64,000 nucleotides of DNA from Litoribacterium kuwaitense (GCF_011058155.1 NZ_JAALFC010000004.1:116407-180406), one strand, 5' to 3'; counted from the stretch's first letter, positions 36,298-46,049 are shown. Translations and numbers: made by a program. Notes: generated from the sequence alone by a model not told the origin.

Positions 36298-37368
36298 TTA
36301 AACACTTGGAAATGTATTGGACGCTTTATCTGCAGGAAAACTAAAATCCGTTGGTAGCCATCCACAGATAACACCTTCAGGCAATACACTTCCATTCAAC
36401 CATTCTTTAAGCGACAACCGAGCCGGTGGTTGATTGGGCCCAAGGCCAAATGAAAGCGTCAGCTTCGTCGTATCATATACAGATGTATGGATTGTTCCCG
36501 CCCAATTTGCGTATTGGTCTTGAAAAATGCCGTGCTTCGGGTTAGTAAATCTTTGATATGCCTCATCAACCTTCATTCTAGCAGGTAAACCCTTTAACAC
36601 ATCCAAACGTTCTTGTGAATGGGTCAGCACACGACGATTTTCATCCTGCATGCTCGGTGCTGCAAAATGATTGGCACAAACGAGAGCTTCACCTGAAAAA
36701 ACGGCGACCTTTCGCGGCGAGGCCTCCACGAGCGCGGAGTGATGAAAACGGTCCGCAAGACTGTAAATAAACGAATGACGATGAGGAATTTCTTTTAAAA
36801 AGACAATTGCCTCTTCCACTGATGCACAGCTTTCCAATAAAAGCCGGGTAATCGTCGTGCAGAGAAATCCTTCACCTGCTTGTAGCCGATGAATGAAGTG
36901 ATACCCTACTGCCAAGCCTTTTTCGTTCATCCCGTCCATTCGTCCGATCAAGCGCTGCGCCGGACCTACGGACGCATATCCCTTTGCTGGCTTCCAAAAA
37001 ACGAGCCGGTTTTCATATGTTTTTGGATGATAATCGTAATTACGAGCATAAATCCCCGCACTCGTATAGGCACTGCATCCCGAAGCTTTCCAATCCGCCC
37101 GGTATCCTCCGAACAGATGCAAAACATCGACAAACGGCCACTTCAGCCCTTCCGCAAGCCCTTCCATCTCAGCCCAGACACCAGGCGCATAGCGTAAAAA
37201 CAGCTTTCGCGCACGGTCAACATCTGTTTTAGAGCGTTTATTGATCTTTTTCAGCTGCTTCTCGTAATATTGCAAAAGCAAATGCGACTTCATCGCACGG
37301 CCCTGCCGTAAACCAAAATCCCAATTGGATTGTTCGTCTGCAAATATCGTTGTTGTGACGTATCCCAA
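36298..37368 (-). CDS. C45-family Ntn hydrolase (penicillin acyltransferase-like)
   Basis: A 356-residue protein of the acyl-CoA:6-aminopenicillanic acid acyltransferase-like (C45) family. These Ntn hydrolases cut themselves before an internal Cys, which becomes the nucleophile; here ASGCSAYTSAG at about residue 98 fits. The next landmarks are ARNYDYHP and GRMDGMNEKGLAVGYH. No signal peptide is seen, so it is probably cytosolic. The frame is open further upstream into pepF, but AGAGGG six bases before the TTG at 37368 decides the start, 20 bases after the pepF stop. Family members cleave or form amide bonds of acylated amino acids, peptides or bile salts; the substrate here is unknown. Confidence 0.82.
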   Translation of the reverse strand: MGYVTTTIFADEQSNWDFGLRQGRAMKSHLLLQYYEKQLKKINKRSKTDVDRARKLFLRYAPGVWAEMEGLAEGLKWPFVDVLHLFGGYRADWKASGCSAYTSAGIYARNYDYHPKTYENRLVFWKPAKGYASVGPAQRLIGRMDGMNEKGLAVGYHFIHRLQAGEGFLCTTITRLLLESCASVEEAIVFLKEIPHRHSFIYSLADRFHHSALVEASPRKVAVFSGEALVCANHFAAPSMQDENRRVLTHSQERLDVLKGLPARMKVDEAYQRFTNPKHGIFQDQYANWAGTIHTSVYDTTKLTLSFGLGPNQPPARLSLKEWLNGSVLPEGVICGWLPTDFSFPADKASNTFPSV

Positions 37369-37388
37369 TCGTGTCCCTCTTTCAAAAT

Positions 37389-39173
37389 TTATGAATGCTT
37401 CGGTTCTGCTGCTGTTAACTCCATGAAAGCTTCCACATCGGTTAACGTTAGTGAGATCCCTTGCTCCCAAAATGCTTCGGTTGTAATATCTGCACCTAAA
37501 TGCTTTGCTGCCAAATCTTCCACGCTCATTGATGCTGTATCCTGTAAAAGAGCGATGTACTTTTGTTCAAACGATTTTCCTTCTTGCTGAGCTTGTGCAT
37601 ATATACCTAATGAAAAAAGATAACCGAATGTGTATGGGTAATTATAAAACGGAACACCTGTCATGTAAAAATGTAGCTTGGATGCCCAAAAATGAGGATG
37701 ATAGCTAGCCAATGCCCCTGCAAACGCTTCTTGTTGCGCGTCGACCATCAGATCATTGATTTTCTTGTAAGGCACCATTCCTTGAGAACGCACCTCATAG
37801 AAACGCGTTTCAAAGAGGTAGCGGGCATGAATGTTCATAAAAAATGCTACGCTACGCTGAAGCTTATCATCAAGCAAGGCGATTTGCTCTTCTTTCGTTT
37901 TCGCATGCTTTATGGCAGCGTTATGTACGATCTGCTCCGCAAACGTCGACGCTGTTTCAGCGACGTTCATCGCATACCAGCGTCGGAACGGGTGCACATC
38001 ACGTAAAGCATAGTTGTGAAAGGCATGCCCCAGTTCATGCGCCAGCGTTGACACATTGGACATCGTCCCAGAATAGGTCATAAAGATTCTTGATTCCTTA
38101 GATAGACCAAACGTTGTACAAAAACCACCTGGACGTTTGTTATCGCGATCCTCGGCTTCAATCCAACAATTTGCAAAAGCTGTTTCTGCAAAGGCAGCAA
38201 GTGTCGAGCCGAACGATTCAAACTGCGTGATAATCATTTTTCCCCCTTGCGCATAAGGGATATGATTGTCATTCTCTCCTAAAGGAGCCTCAACATCTTG
38301 CCATTCAAGCTTGTCTTTTCCAAGCAACTTCGCCTTACGGTGTAAATAATCGACAAATGGCTGTTTATGTTTTGCAATAGCTGACCACATTGCCGTCAAT
38401 GTTTCTTTTTTCATCCGATTCCTTTGCAAGGACTCGTACATCACATCATTCCATCCGCGTGCCTTATACACTTGTAAGCGAAAACCGCTCAAATGATTCA
38501 GCGTTTCAGCAAAGAGTTGACCTTTATCTGCCCATGCCTGTTCCCAAGCCGAAAAAACTTGATTTCTTACGTGCGCATCAGCAGACACCATTTTGTTCGC
38601 AGCTTGCCCAGCAGACAGTAGCTTTTCCTGTCCGTTATCATCAACAGGAATGCGAATAGATTGGACGAGCACCTGATACATTTGCCCCCACCCTTGGTAC
38701 CCATCAACTGACAAGGCATTGATGAGCTCCTCTTCAGCTTCTGGCAGCGTGCTACTCGATTGCTCTCGCTTTTCGTTTAGATAAAATGACATCTCAGAAA
38801 ATGCCTCTGAGTCCATCCATGTGTTCCACATCGTTTCATCGACTTTTGCGATTTTGCTTTCAAATGCAGTGTTTGCATTTTTCACCTTTACTGCGATGCT
38901 AGATAAACGATCTTGCAGCTGCTTGGCACCTTGATCTGTCGTATTTTGGGCGAGAAGGCAAGAGACATATGCCGAAGCTTCCCTTAACGACAAAACGACA
39001 TGACTCATCTCATCAATCAGTTGCAAAAGGTCATTTGAATCTTTGCTGTCCCAGCTTTGAACACTTTCACTAAACTGCTGTAAGTCTGTTTCCAAAGTCG
39101 TTAAAAAATCGCGAAATGCCGTAGAGTCACTACCTCCTGAAAAAATGGAATCCAATTCCCACGTTTGTTGCAC
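37389..39173 (-). CDS. pepF: Oligoendopeptidase F (M3 family)
   Basis: A 594-residue cytosolic zinc metallopeptidase that degrades oligopeptides. The M3 motif is LAHELGHAFHNY near residue 375-385, followed by NVAETASTFAEQ with the third zinc ligand. Length and ends (QQTWELDSIFSGG start) match the pepF/M3 clade in Bacillus. The start is the ATG behind GGAGGAAAA. The C45 hydrolase gene follows 20 bases later, so both are probably transcribed together. Confidence 0.95.
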   Translation of the reverse strand: MQQTWELDSIFSGGSDSTAFRDFLTTLETDLQQFSESVQSWDSKDSNDLLQLIDEMSHVVLSLREASAYVSCLLAQNTTDQGAKQLQDRLSSIAVKVKNANTAFESKIAKVDETMWNTWMDSEAFSEMSFYLNEKREQSSSTLPEAEEELINALSVDGYQGWGQMYQVLVQSIRIPVDDNGQEKLLSAGQAANKMVSADAHVRNQVFSAWEQAWADKGQLFAETLNHLSGFRLQVYKARGWNDVMYESLQRNRMKKETLTAMWSAIAKHKQPFVDYLHRKAKLLGKDKLEWQDVEAPLGENDNHIPYAQGGKMIITQFESFGSTLAAFAETAFANCWIEAEDRDNKRPGGFCTTFGLSKESRIFMTYSGTMSNVSTLAHELGHAFHNYALRDVHPFRRWYAMNVAETASTFAEQIVHNAAIKHAKTKEEQIALLDDKLQRSVAFFMNIHARYLFETRFYEVRSQGMVPYKKINDLMVDAQQEAFAGALASYHPHFWASKLHFYMTGVPFYNYPYTFGYLFSLGIYAQAQQEGKSFEQKYIALLQDTASMSVEDLAAKHLGADITTEAFWEQGISLTLTDVEAFMELTAAEPKHS

Positions 39174-39263
39174 GAATTTTCCTCCTTTTCATTTAATTCA
39201 TCCAGTATACTATATAATGAAGCTGGTGACGACTGTAAACTTTCCAAATTTATGCATAAAAAA

Positions 39264-39291
39264 GATCGGACGTTCTTCAAAAACTCCGATC
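39264..39291 (-). terminator. Terminator of the small Cys-containing protein gene
   Basis: GATCGGA (39264-39270) pairs with TCCGATC (39285-39291). An AAAAAA run on the left gives minus-strand U residues. It follows the stop at 39299 by eight bases. Confidence 0.7.
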
Positions 39292-39298
39292 GCTGACG

Positions 39299-39490
39299 TT
39301 ACCTGACTGCGGAATGAACGTTTGTCGTGATTTTCACACACTCCGAACAAAACTTATATCTTTTGTAAGTCGTCAATTGCCTCACATAAGTTAACATGGC
39401 TACTGTTGAGTCCGAATTGTCGAATCCGCATACGGCTTGACCCTCACGATGAATGTGAATGAGACGATGTTTTTTATCAACTTTATACAA
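39299..39490 (-). CDS. Small basic protein with three cysteines
   Basis: A 63-residue protein of unknown function. It contains CGFD near residue 21 and FCSECVK near 48, so a metal site is possible but a full four-Cys knuckle is not visible. It is rich in Lys, Arg and His. Support for being real comes from a G-rich ribosome site about 11 bases before the TTG start, and from a terminator right behind the stop. Its neighbours give no hint. Confidence 0.5.
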   Translation of the reverse strand: MYKVDKKHRLIHIHREGQAVCGFDNSDSTVAMLTYVRQLTTYKRYKFCSECVKITTNVHSAVR

Positions 39491-39584
39491 CGTAAACCAA
39501 ACCCCTTTCCATGGCGAATAATACCCGATCCTTTTTTAGGATAAACCCGTATTTTTCTTTGGTTTTTAAGTCCAACATTGATAA

Positions 39585-39612
39585 AACACCTTTTCAGAAA
39601 AGAAAAGGTGTT
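39585..39612 (-). terminator. Terminator of the small TM2-like gene
   Basis: AACACCTTTT (39585-39594) pairs perfectly with AAAAGGTGTT (39603-39612). It lies downstream of the minus-strand gene ending at 39696; the U tail is short. Confidence 0.6.
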
Positions 39613-39695
39613 CACGTGTAAAGACCGTCTATTCGTGTTCACTGAGCAACTACTCGGTTGTTTTTCAGCCTGTTACAAAGTTTATAACGGTATAG

Positions 39696-39941
39696 CTAAT
39701 GACTAGGACCTGCCTGATTCATATAATCGGCCATTTTATATGCATGAAAAATGCTATAAAGTAATACTGCGGTCATTAGAAAGTAACCTAAATTCGGTAG
39801 AACCTGTTCATAGGCGATAAATAACAATCCATACAGCAAAGCAAACAAAACACCCTTTGGCCCATCGTCATTATACACTTGACCGACGCCCGGCCAAATG
39901 AATGATAGGGCTGCCGCCAGCAAGGGAATTTTCTTTCTCAT
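39696..39941 (-). CDS. Small membrane protein, TM2-like
   Basis: An 81-residue protein with about three hydrophobic segments. The N-terminal ALSFIWPGVGQVYNDDGPKG matches the pattern seen in TM2-like and related small membrane proteins (a helix ending in PG-GQ-Y-G). AAAGGAAG precedes the ATG at 39941. Function is unknown. Single-gene unit with its own terminator. Confidence 0.7.
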   Translation of the reverse strand: MRKKIPLLAAALSFIWPGVGQVYNDDGPKGVLFALLYGLLFIAYEQVLPNLGYFLMTAVLLYSIFHAYKMADYMNQAGPSH

Positions 39942-40294
39942 GCTGATTTTCTTCCTTTCATATAACAATCATGTTTTTATTATACTATTCCCACAATCCG
40001 CTTTATTTAACCCTGCAAACGCACATTTTCAAAGTTTCGTCAAGTTTTATTTCCAATGAAAGAATAGGTTCTTTAACTATACCATGATGAATGAGACATT
40101 GCACAAAAAAAGAAAGCGTTTGTTTGCCCTATTTCGCCATCCCGACATTGCAGAAGTAAAATGACGAATACAGCTATGATTTTCCTTATCTTTCTCCGCA
40201 AAAAACAGTGTAGATAAAGTCAATTAAGCTTTATCTACACTGTCTCGGTTCTTATGAAAGAATGCTCTATAGAAAAACACTATATCACACCGTT
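39942..40294. other. Intergenic stretch without a gene
   Basis: This 353-base region holds the promoter side of the small membrane gene and, at 40205-40243, the terminator hairpin of the SLH remnant. I see no coding frame with a ribosome site. Confidence 0.6.
40205..40243 (-). terminator. Terminator of the SLH remnant (dispersed hairpin copy 2)
   Basis: A perfect 15-bp stem, ACAGTGTAGATAAAG (40205-40219) with 40229-40243. A run of A residues on its left gives minus-strand U residues. It belongs to the same hairpin family as 11956-11993 and 59771-59806. Confidence 0.85.
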
Positions 40295-41083
40295 TTATCG
40301 GGTGTATTCTACATATAGGAGCAATCGTTTCAGCATGACTGCTGCCTGTGCTCTTGTCACATTGTCCTTTGGAGCTATGAAAGTTTCACTCACCCCATTC
40401 AATATACCGGTTTGGACGGTATCACTCATAGCCTCCTTAGCCCATGCAGAAATCTTTTCATGATCCAAATATGAACGCAGCTTTTGCGAGCCGCTTTCAA
40501 CTGGCGGTTTACCGGCAAAATGCATTGATTTTACGATCATGACAGCCATTTGTTCTCGAGTCATGGGCTCATTTGGGGAGAATCGTTCAAGAGACACACC
40601 TTGCATCAGTCCTGCCTGCACAGCTGCTTCGATTGCCCCGGCATAAAACATGCCTTGATGAACGTCAATAAATTGCTCACTGATTTGTTCTTGAGGCTGT
40701 ACACCTAGGGCGCTTGTCAAAAAGGCTGTGAACTCGCCACGCGTGATGAAGTCATCTGGGGAAAATCGCTTTTCCGACACCCCTTGAATGATGAGCTGCT
40801 GTGCCATGTCTTCAACGTCTGCTTTCGCCCAATGCTCCGCCATATCGAGAAAGCTGACGTTTCCCTTCTTGACGAATGCGTAATACCCATCATAACGTGT
40901 TTGCATCATCAGCTCTTGTGCACCGTTTGCCCTTTTTGTTTGTTTACTTGGGACAAACGTGACTGACTGAGTGGTTGGTTGATATAGAACACCTACGACT
41001 TCGTCAAAGCGCTGTCCTGCGCTCACAACAATACCTTTCCCCGCCGGATCGTCGAGCGTCACTCGTTTATCATTGCCATTATT
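40295..41083 (-). pseudogene. 5'-truncated SLH-domain surface protein
   Basis: The frame (up to the stop at 41084) encodes the C-terminal part of a larger surface protein. A ~70-residue beta-type segment (NNGNDKRVTLDDPAGKGIVV...) leads into three S-layer homology repeats (starting SFLDMAEHWAKADVEDMAQQ, FIDVHQGMFYAGAIEAAVQ and SYLDHEKISAWAKEAMSDT), each with the RFSPDD/TRGEF-type signature. SLH repeats bind pyruvylated wall polymers. No signal peptide is present, and the possible GTG start at 41062 lies in the middle of what should be a domain, so export is not possible. I therefore call it a remnant. Its terminator is still there. Confidence 0.7.
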
Positions 41084-41163
41084 TTACTAGAGGGAGAAGT
41101 AGCCAATCTTAGAGAAGTCTTAAAGGTTTATCCACAAGAGAACAACAGAGATGAAAATTCCAT

Positions 41164-41169
41164 TATAAT
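41164..41169 (+). promoter_or_regulatory. Candidate -10 box of the two-component operon
   Basis: A perfect TATAAT lies 29 bases before the start of the response regulator gene. I could not find a good -35 at the expected distance, so an activated promoter is possible. Confidence 0.35.
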
Positions 41170-41197
41170 AAAGTGAAGTGATTGCAGAGGAGGCGAT

Positions 41198-41889
41198 ATG
41201 ATGGAAGGCGATCGAATTTTAATCGTTGATGATGAAAAAAACATTCGCCATTTAATTGGAAAACACTTGACGAATGCAGGTCTTCAATATCGTGAAGCAG
41301 CGGATGGCCTGTCTGCGCTTCACATGATGCAGCACGAAACATTCGACTTAATTTTGCTTGATTTAATGATGGATGGAGCGGATGGGATGGATGTACTTCG
41401 TCATGCGCGTTCATTACAATTGAACACACCGATAATCATCGTAAGCGCCCTTCACGACATCGACAAAAAAATCGAGAGCCTCGGATTAGGTGCTGACGAC
41501 TATATGACAAAGCCCTTCGTTCCTTCAGAGCTTGTCGCCCGAATTACCGCGAACATTCGCCGAAGTCGAAACATGATGGCAACCAATCGACTTCAGGTCG
41601 GAGAAATCACCTTACATATGTCTTCCCAAACGGTCGAAAAGCACGGTGTTCGCCAATCATTATCGCCGACAGAATACAAGTTACTGCTGTTTTTAATGCG
41701 TCATCCTGGACACATTTTAACAAAAGAAGATATGTATGAGGCGGTTTGGAAGCACGATCATTTCGATGCCAATAACTTAAGTGTGTATATGAATTACTTG
41801 CGCAAAAAATAGAAGATGATCCGCAAAAACCTCAACATATCATTACGATCCGCAGCATCGGTTACCGCTTTGAAGAGGCGATGTCATGA
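41198..41889 (+). pseudogene. OmpR-type response regulator, frameshifted near its 3' end
   Basis: The receiver domain is intact (VDDEK acidic pair, phospho-Asp in LILLDLMMDG near 53, Lys in TKPF). The winged-helix effector follows but stops at a TAG after [11 protein letters not shown]. Shifting by one base at the A6 run (41804-41809) restores [26 protein letters not shown] and a TGA that overlaps the kinase ATG by four bases, as is normal for such pairs. So one A is missing. The truncated product would lack the recognition wing. A second ATG at 41201 may be the true start, given the GAGGAGG spacing. Confidence 0.88.
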
Positions 41890-43344
41890 AGCTGTCGTTG
41901 AAGCTGTGGCTCTATTTTTTTATCAGCAGCGTGGTCGCTGTTGTCGTATTTGTATTGATCGCTTTACCACTTGGCCAATTATCACAGCCTGGTTACACAC
42001 ACAATGATGTAAAACCACTGGCACATGCAATGATTGATGAGATAAACCACACACCAACCGACACGTCTTCACTTAAAAGAATTCTCACTTCCTATGAAAA
42101 TGACCACCCTTCACTGCAATTTGAGTGGTTTCACGATGATGGCACGATCCTTTATTCGTCGACCGGGCGAACGACGCCTTACAGCTTTTCCGAATACAGT
42201 AACTTGTTTGTTGAACAACCGTACAGCCTATGGACAAAAGAACAAGACGCCCATTTTCTCTTTCCGGCAAATGTAGATGACGGACGTTTTTTCCTCCATA
42301 TCCATGTTCCAAGTAAAGCGATGCAAAATACGCAATTTTTCATATACGTTGAAGACAACAAAGACTGGCTCACCCTGCTTATACCTTTTTTGCATTTTTA
42401 CTGACACCGTACTTGTTTTCATATCATTTTTCAATAGCTTACGTAAGCGTCTCACCACATTAAATAATGGATTAAAAAATTTATCTCTTGACCGCGCCCA
42501 GAAACACCCAGAGGCTGTTCAAGTGAAAATGAAGCCCGCACACGATGAAATTCACGATTTAACAGAGCACTTTAATGCGATGGCTTTACGTATTCACGAG
42601 CAAGTGAATCAAATTCATGATCAAGAAACGAAGAGAAAGGCGTTAGTATCAAATTTATCCCACGATTTAAAAACACCGTTAACGAACATTCTCGGCTACG
42701 CGGAAACGATTAATCAAGGAATGTACAAAGATGAAGCAGAGCTCCACGCCTACACTCAACTCATCTTTAGGCAATCGCAGTATATGGAAAGATTAATGAA
42801 CACACTATTTAATATTTCTAATCTTGACTCACTCGGAATGAATGTCACTAAAAAACCGACCAACATCGTTGGCTTGCTTAGAAGAACATTGGCTGATTAT
42901 ATCCCAATGCTTGATCATAAAGGCATTAAAACGTCGATATCCATTCCAGATCAAGTCGTCATCGCTGAAGTTGATGGACAGCTCATCGACCGAGCCATCC
43001 GCAATGTTATAGATAACGCCATGCTTCATGGTGCTTCCGGTAAATACCTTGGCATTCAATTGTGTGAACAAAAAGGACAAGTGATCATGGCGATTACAGA
43101 CCGCGGATCTGGCATTCTTGAAGAACAGCAAAAGCTCATCTTTGAACGCTTTTTCCAAGGTAGCCAAGAGCGGAAAAATGAAGGCTTCGGGATCGGTCTT
43201 TCCCTCGTCCAAGAGATCGTCGAAGCGCACCATGGCACCATCCATGTAAAGAGTGAACGAAACGTTGAGACGACGTTTGTCATCGTGTTGCCTCGAACGG
43301 ATCATGGCGATCAAGCGAAAGCTCCAAAAAGCGATCGGAAATAA
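41886..43344 (+). pseudogene. Sensor histidine kinase, frameshifted in the second membrane segment
   Basis: A membrane kinase partner of the response regulator. The first frame gives an N-terminal membrane helix (LWLYFFISSVVAVVVFVLIAL) and an extracellular sensor. It ends with ...LLIPFLHFY. The +1 frame then continues with ISFFNSLRKRL, a HAMP-like linker, the H-box LVSNLSHDLKTPLTNILG, the N-box VIDNAMLHG and the G-boxes. Adding one T to the T6 run at 42386-42391 and one T to the T4 run at about 42412-42415 restores an ideal membrane helix (IPFFAFLLTPYLFFISFF) joining both parts. As given, no complete kinase can be made. Confidence 0.87.
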
Positions 43345-43348
43345 TAGT

Positions 43349-43383
43349 AAAACCGCTAAGTCTCTTTTAGAATTAGCGGTTTT
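43349..43383. terminator. Bidirectional terminator after the two-component genes
   Basis: AAAACCGCTAA (43349-43359) pairs with TTAGCGGTTTT (43373-43383). A/T runs flank both sides, so it can also serve the fucosidase gene that converges from the right. Confidence 0.85.
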
Positions 43384-43489
43384 ATGACACTTTTTATTTA
43401 ACTTGACCGTTTCTCTCCGTTACTTTTTAATGAATTGTCACCAAATCCAAGCTCTTATACACTCCAAAAACATTTAATGGCTGATCTTT

Positions 43490-44968
43490 CTAATCAATGA
43501 GGATTTTGATTGTCACAGGCATTTCACTTTTGACGTGATTCGTTGTCACCTTTAACCCGTCAGCGGTTCGCTCCCAATTCGGTTTTTCATCAAAGCCTAA
43601 AACAGCAACGTCTTTAATTAGGCCATGAAAATGAGGCAGCTTAGACGCGTCCTGCTCAGCTAGCGATTGAATGTTGACTTTTCCATCTTCCGGATAATTC
43701 AATACAGTCGCATAAAGGTAGGAGCCATTCACTGTAAAGCGAATATCTTCGGCCGTAAACTGTTTTGATTTCTCATCTGTAAATTGTCCCTCTTGGACTT
43801 CTGTAGGTCCCTCACCAAACTTCCGCCAAACTTGACTATGATAAATCGCCTCACCGTTCACGTTTAGCCAGTCACCAATCTTGAGCAGAATTTCCTTATC
43901 CTCATCAGGGATCGTTCCGTCTGCCTTCGGTCCGATATTTAATAATAAACTCCCATTTTTACTGACAATATCGACAAGGTCACAAATCAATTCATTCGCC
44001 GTTTTGTAATCATTATTTTCTGTGTAGCACCAGGAGTTTTTTGCTACGGAAGTATCTGTTTGCCAAAAGTAAGGCTTCTGTTCGGCAAATTGTCCTCTTT
44101 CTATATCGATCACAGCCGTACCGAACATAAAGGCATCGTGTTTATAGTTGATCGCGACGTCAATTCCCCACTCATCGGCACGATTATAATAATACGCCGC
44201 AAATTTTTTCAAATAAGGTTTAACTGACTGATGCTGAATCCACCAATCGAACCACATGATTTTCGGTCGATAGCGATCAACAATTTCGCACGTACGAATG
44301 AGCCAATCCTCAAGAAACGCTTTCGACGGGGACGGACTATGTAAATCATGGTGTTTCGGCTCAGGCATGGCTGGCCAATAGAAATCCCCTCTTTCAAGCG
44401 GCTCGTTAATATCACTAGCAAATTCTTTTCCGTGCCCCATAAAGAACCAATGTTCTATCCGATGTGACGAGGTACTTAACGGAATGTTTCTTTTTTCTAA
44501 TGCCGAGCCTAATTCACCGACGATGTCGCGCTCTGGTCCCATTTCATAGGCATTAAAACGAGAGAAATCGCTTTTATACATTTGAAAGCCATCATGATGT
44601 TCCGCGACAGGCATGACATACTTTGCACCCGCGTTTTTAAACAGCTCGGCCCATTCATCTGGATTAAACTGCTCGGCTTTAAACATTGGGATAAAGTCTT
44701 TATAGCCAAAATCCTTATGATTTCCATACGTTTGAATGTGGTGCTCATATTCCTTCGAGCCTTGAATGTACATATTTCTAGGGTACCATTCATTTCCAAA
44801 CGCAGGGACCGCGTACACCCCCCAGTGAATGAAGATACCAAACTTCGCATCACGGTACCATTTTGGTAATTCATATTGCGATAGCGAATCCCAATTGTCT
44901 TTAAACCGTCCTTTTTGAATCACACGATCAATGTCTTTTAAATAATCTGTAATTTTTTGCTCCATCAT
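43490..44968 (-). CDS. Alpha-L-fucosidase (GH29)
   Basis: A 492-residue glycosidase that releases L-fucose from fucosylated glycans. LPKWYRDAKFGIFIHWGVYAVPAFG and AEHHDGFQMY are GH29 landmarks; the catalytic nucleophile Asp is in KIMWFDWW near residue 225-235. LLLNIGPKADGTIP is another family signature. No signal peptide is seen, so it acts inside the cell on imported oligosaccharides. An upstream frame is open to 45049, but AGGAGGAAAACG in front of ATG 44968 decides the start. No fucose catabolic or transport gene is linked. Confidence 0.93.
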   Translation of the reverse strand: MMEQKITDYLKDIDRVIQKGRFKDNWDSLSQYELPKWYRDAKFGIFIHWGVYAVPAFGNEWYPRNMYIQGSKEYEHHIQTYGNHKDFGYKDFIPMFKAEQFNPDEWAELFKNAGAKYVMPVAEHHDGFQMYKSDFSRFNAYEMGPERDIVGELGSALEKRNIPLSTSSHRIEHWFFMGHGKEFASDINEPLERGDFYWPAMPEPKHHDLHSPSPSKAFLEDWLIRTCEIVDRYRPKIMWFDWWIQHQSVKPYLKKFAAYYYNRADEWGIDVAINYKHDAFMFGTAVIDIERGQFAEQKPYFWQTDTSVAKNSWCYTENNDYKTANELICDLVDIVSKNGSLLLNIGPKADGTIPDEDKEILLKIGDWLNVNGEAIYHSQVWRKFGEGPTEVQEGQFTDEKSKQFTAEDIRFTVNGSYLYATVLNYPEDGKVNIQSLAEQDASKLPHFHGLIKDVAVLGFDEKPNWERTADGLKVTTNHVKSEMPVTIKILID

Positions 44969-45315
44969 CGTTTTCCTCCTAGGTATTAGTACAATTGATC
45001 CTACTCTCATGAGAATGTACAAAGTAATGCCTTTTATATCATAAAACACGTCCTTCTCATTTAGCGCTTACCATTCGTAAACGAGCTTCTCTCCATTTCG
45101 CCAATTTGATCATGAGACATAAGAATATTGTCTCTGTAAATTGCCAAAGACACACTAGCTTTTTCCCTACAAAGAACCTTTTCAATTAGATACTACCTTA
45201 GTTTTTATGTGAGCGGTAACATTTTAGCACAATCTATCCCTACAAATCTGCATGGGAAAAGCGATAAAAAAAACGCGCACACTTCAAAGATAAAGTGTGC
45301 GCGCTTCTTTAAGTA
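44969..45315. other. Region between the fucosidase gene and tRNA-Ala
   Basis: This 347-base stretch should contain the fucosidase promoter. A perfect 10-bp palindrome, TCTCATGAGA (45005-45014), lies about 40 bases upstream of the fucosidase start and could be an operator. The tRNA terminator is at 45265-45303. I see no gene. Confidence 0.5.
45265..45303 (-). terminator. Terminator of tRNA-Ala
   Basis: CGCGCACACTT (45274-45284) pairs perfectly with AAGTGTGCGCG (45293-45303), with eight A residues to the left as the minus-strand U-tract. It begins 13 bases after the tRNA end. Confidence 0.93.
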
Positions 45316-45388
45316 TGGAGCCAAGGGGGCTCGAACCCCTGACCTCTACGCTGCCAGCGTAGCGCTCTCCCAGCTGAGCTATGGCCCC
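45316..45388 (-). tRNA. tRNA-Ala (anticodon GGC)
   Basis: The minus strand folds into a standard cloverleaf: acceptor GGGGCCA/TGGCTCC, D arm with AGCTCAGCTGGGAGAGC, anticodon arm CTACG-CTGGCAG-CGTAG, and T arm with GGGGTTCGAACCCC. The anticodon is GGC, reading GCC and GCU alanine codons. The 3' CCA is not encoded. A single tRNA unit with its own terminator. Confidence 0.97.
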
Positions 45389-45620
45389 TCGTTTTATCCG
45401 ACAACAATTATTATAGAGAAAATGCTGGTAAAATGCAACACTTTTTTCTTATATACGGATAAAAAACGAGCTCATTTTTCCTCACAACTGTGTTTGGAAA
45501 TATTCACTAAAAATTTTGTTGAATGTTCCAATGCTTGGTTTGTAAACACGCTTAAATAGCATGACCAATGCCTTATCAGTCTTAGCAATCACTTCATTCA
45601 ACGTTTTCAACAGTTTCGTT

Positions 45621-46049
45621 TTAGGAAACAAAATCTGCCTCCATCTCTTGAACCAGCTGCGCGCCTAGCTCATACATCTCGTCAGGCACGTCGGTATCAG
45701 GATCCTCTGGACTTTGAAATTGGTTCACGGAAGCCGTAATGTTGCTTGATGATGCTTTGTAATCAATCGACCGCTGGTACTGATGGCCAAGGACAAAAGG
45801 CTGACCAATCACTACAGTCGCTTCAGGCTCATCTAACGGAGCGCCTGCTGAAGTGATCGGGATGCGAACAAAATAATACGTTTCCTCTCCCGGAAGGCGA
45901 TAATCAAAAAAGCCATGGTCATAATCCCAGCTTCCGCCTAACGCAAACCCTTTTTTCTCCATCATTTGTGCTAAACGGTGCATCTTCATTTGCTTGCCTT
46001 CAAGTGCAGACGGAATCGTTCTCACCGAAGCCCACTCCCTTTTAATCAA
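45621..46049 (-). CDS. yugN: YugN-family protein
   Basis: A 142-residue soluble protein of unknown function. The start IPSALEGKQ and the segments KKGFALGGSWDYDHGFFDYRL and YYFVRIPI correspond to the YugN family of Bacilli, and the full-length frame aligns with it, so the ATG at 46049 is kept. In B. subtilis yugN lies close to pgi; here metE sits between them. No domain with known activity is recognised. Confidence 0.82.
   Translation of the reverse strand: MIKREWASVRTIPSALEGKQMKMHRLAQMMEKKGFALGGSWDYDHGFFDYRLPGEETYYFVRIPITSAGAPLDEPEATVVIGQPFVLGHQYQRSIDYKASSSNITASVNQFQSPEDPDTDVPDEMYELGAQLVQEMEADFVS

Noticed and set aside
41804..41812. Programmed -1 frameshift at the A6-TAG in the response regulator
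   Set aside because: The zero-frame codons AAA AAA are preceded by C, so clean -1 slippage of both tRNAs is poor. Similar one-base losses in the neighbouring kinase make a deletion or sequencing error more likely.
45482..45610. A 42-codon minus-strand frame after yugN
   Set aside because: The frame is open and its product looks amphipathic, but no ribosome site precedes its TTG or GTG codons, and frames of this length are common by chance.
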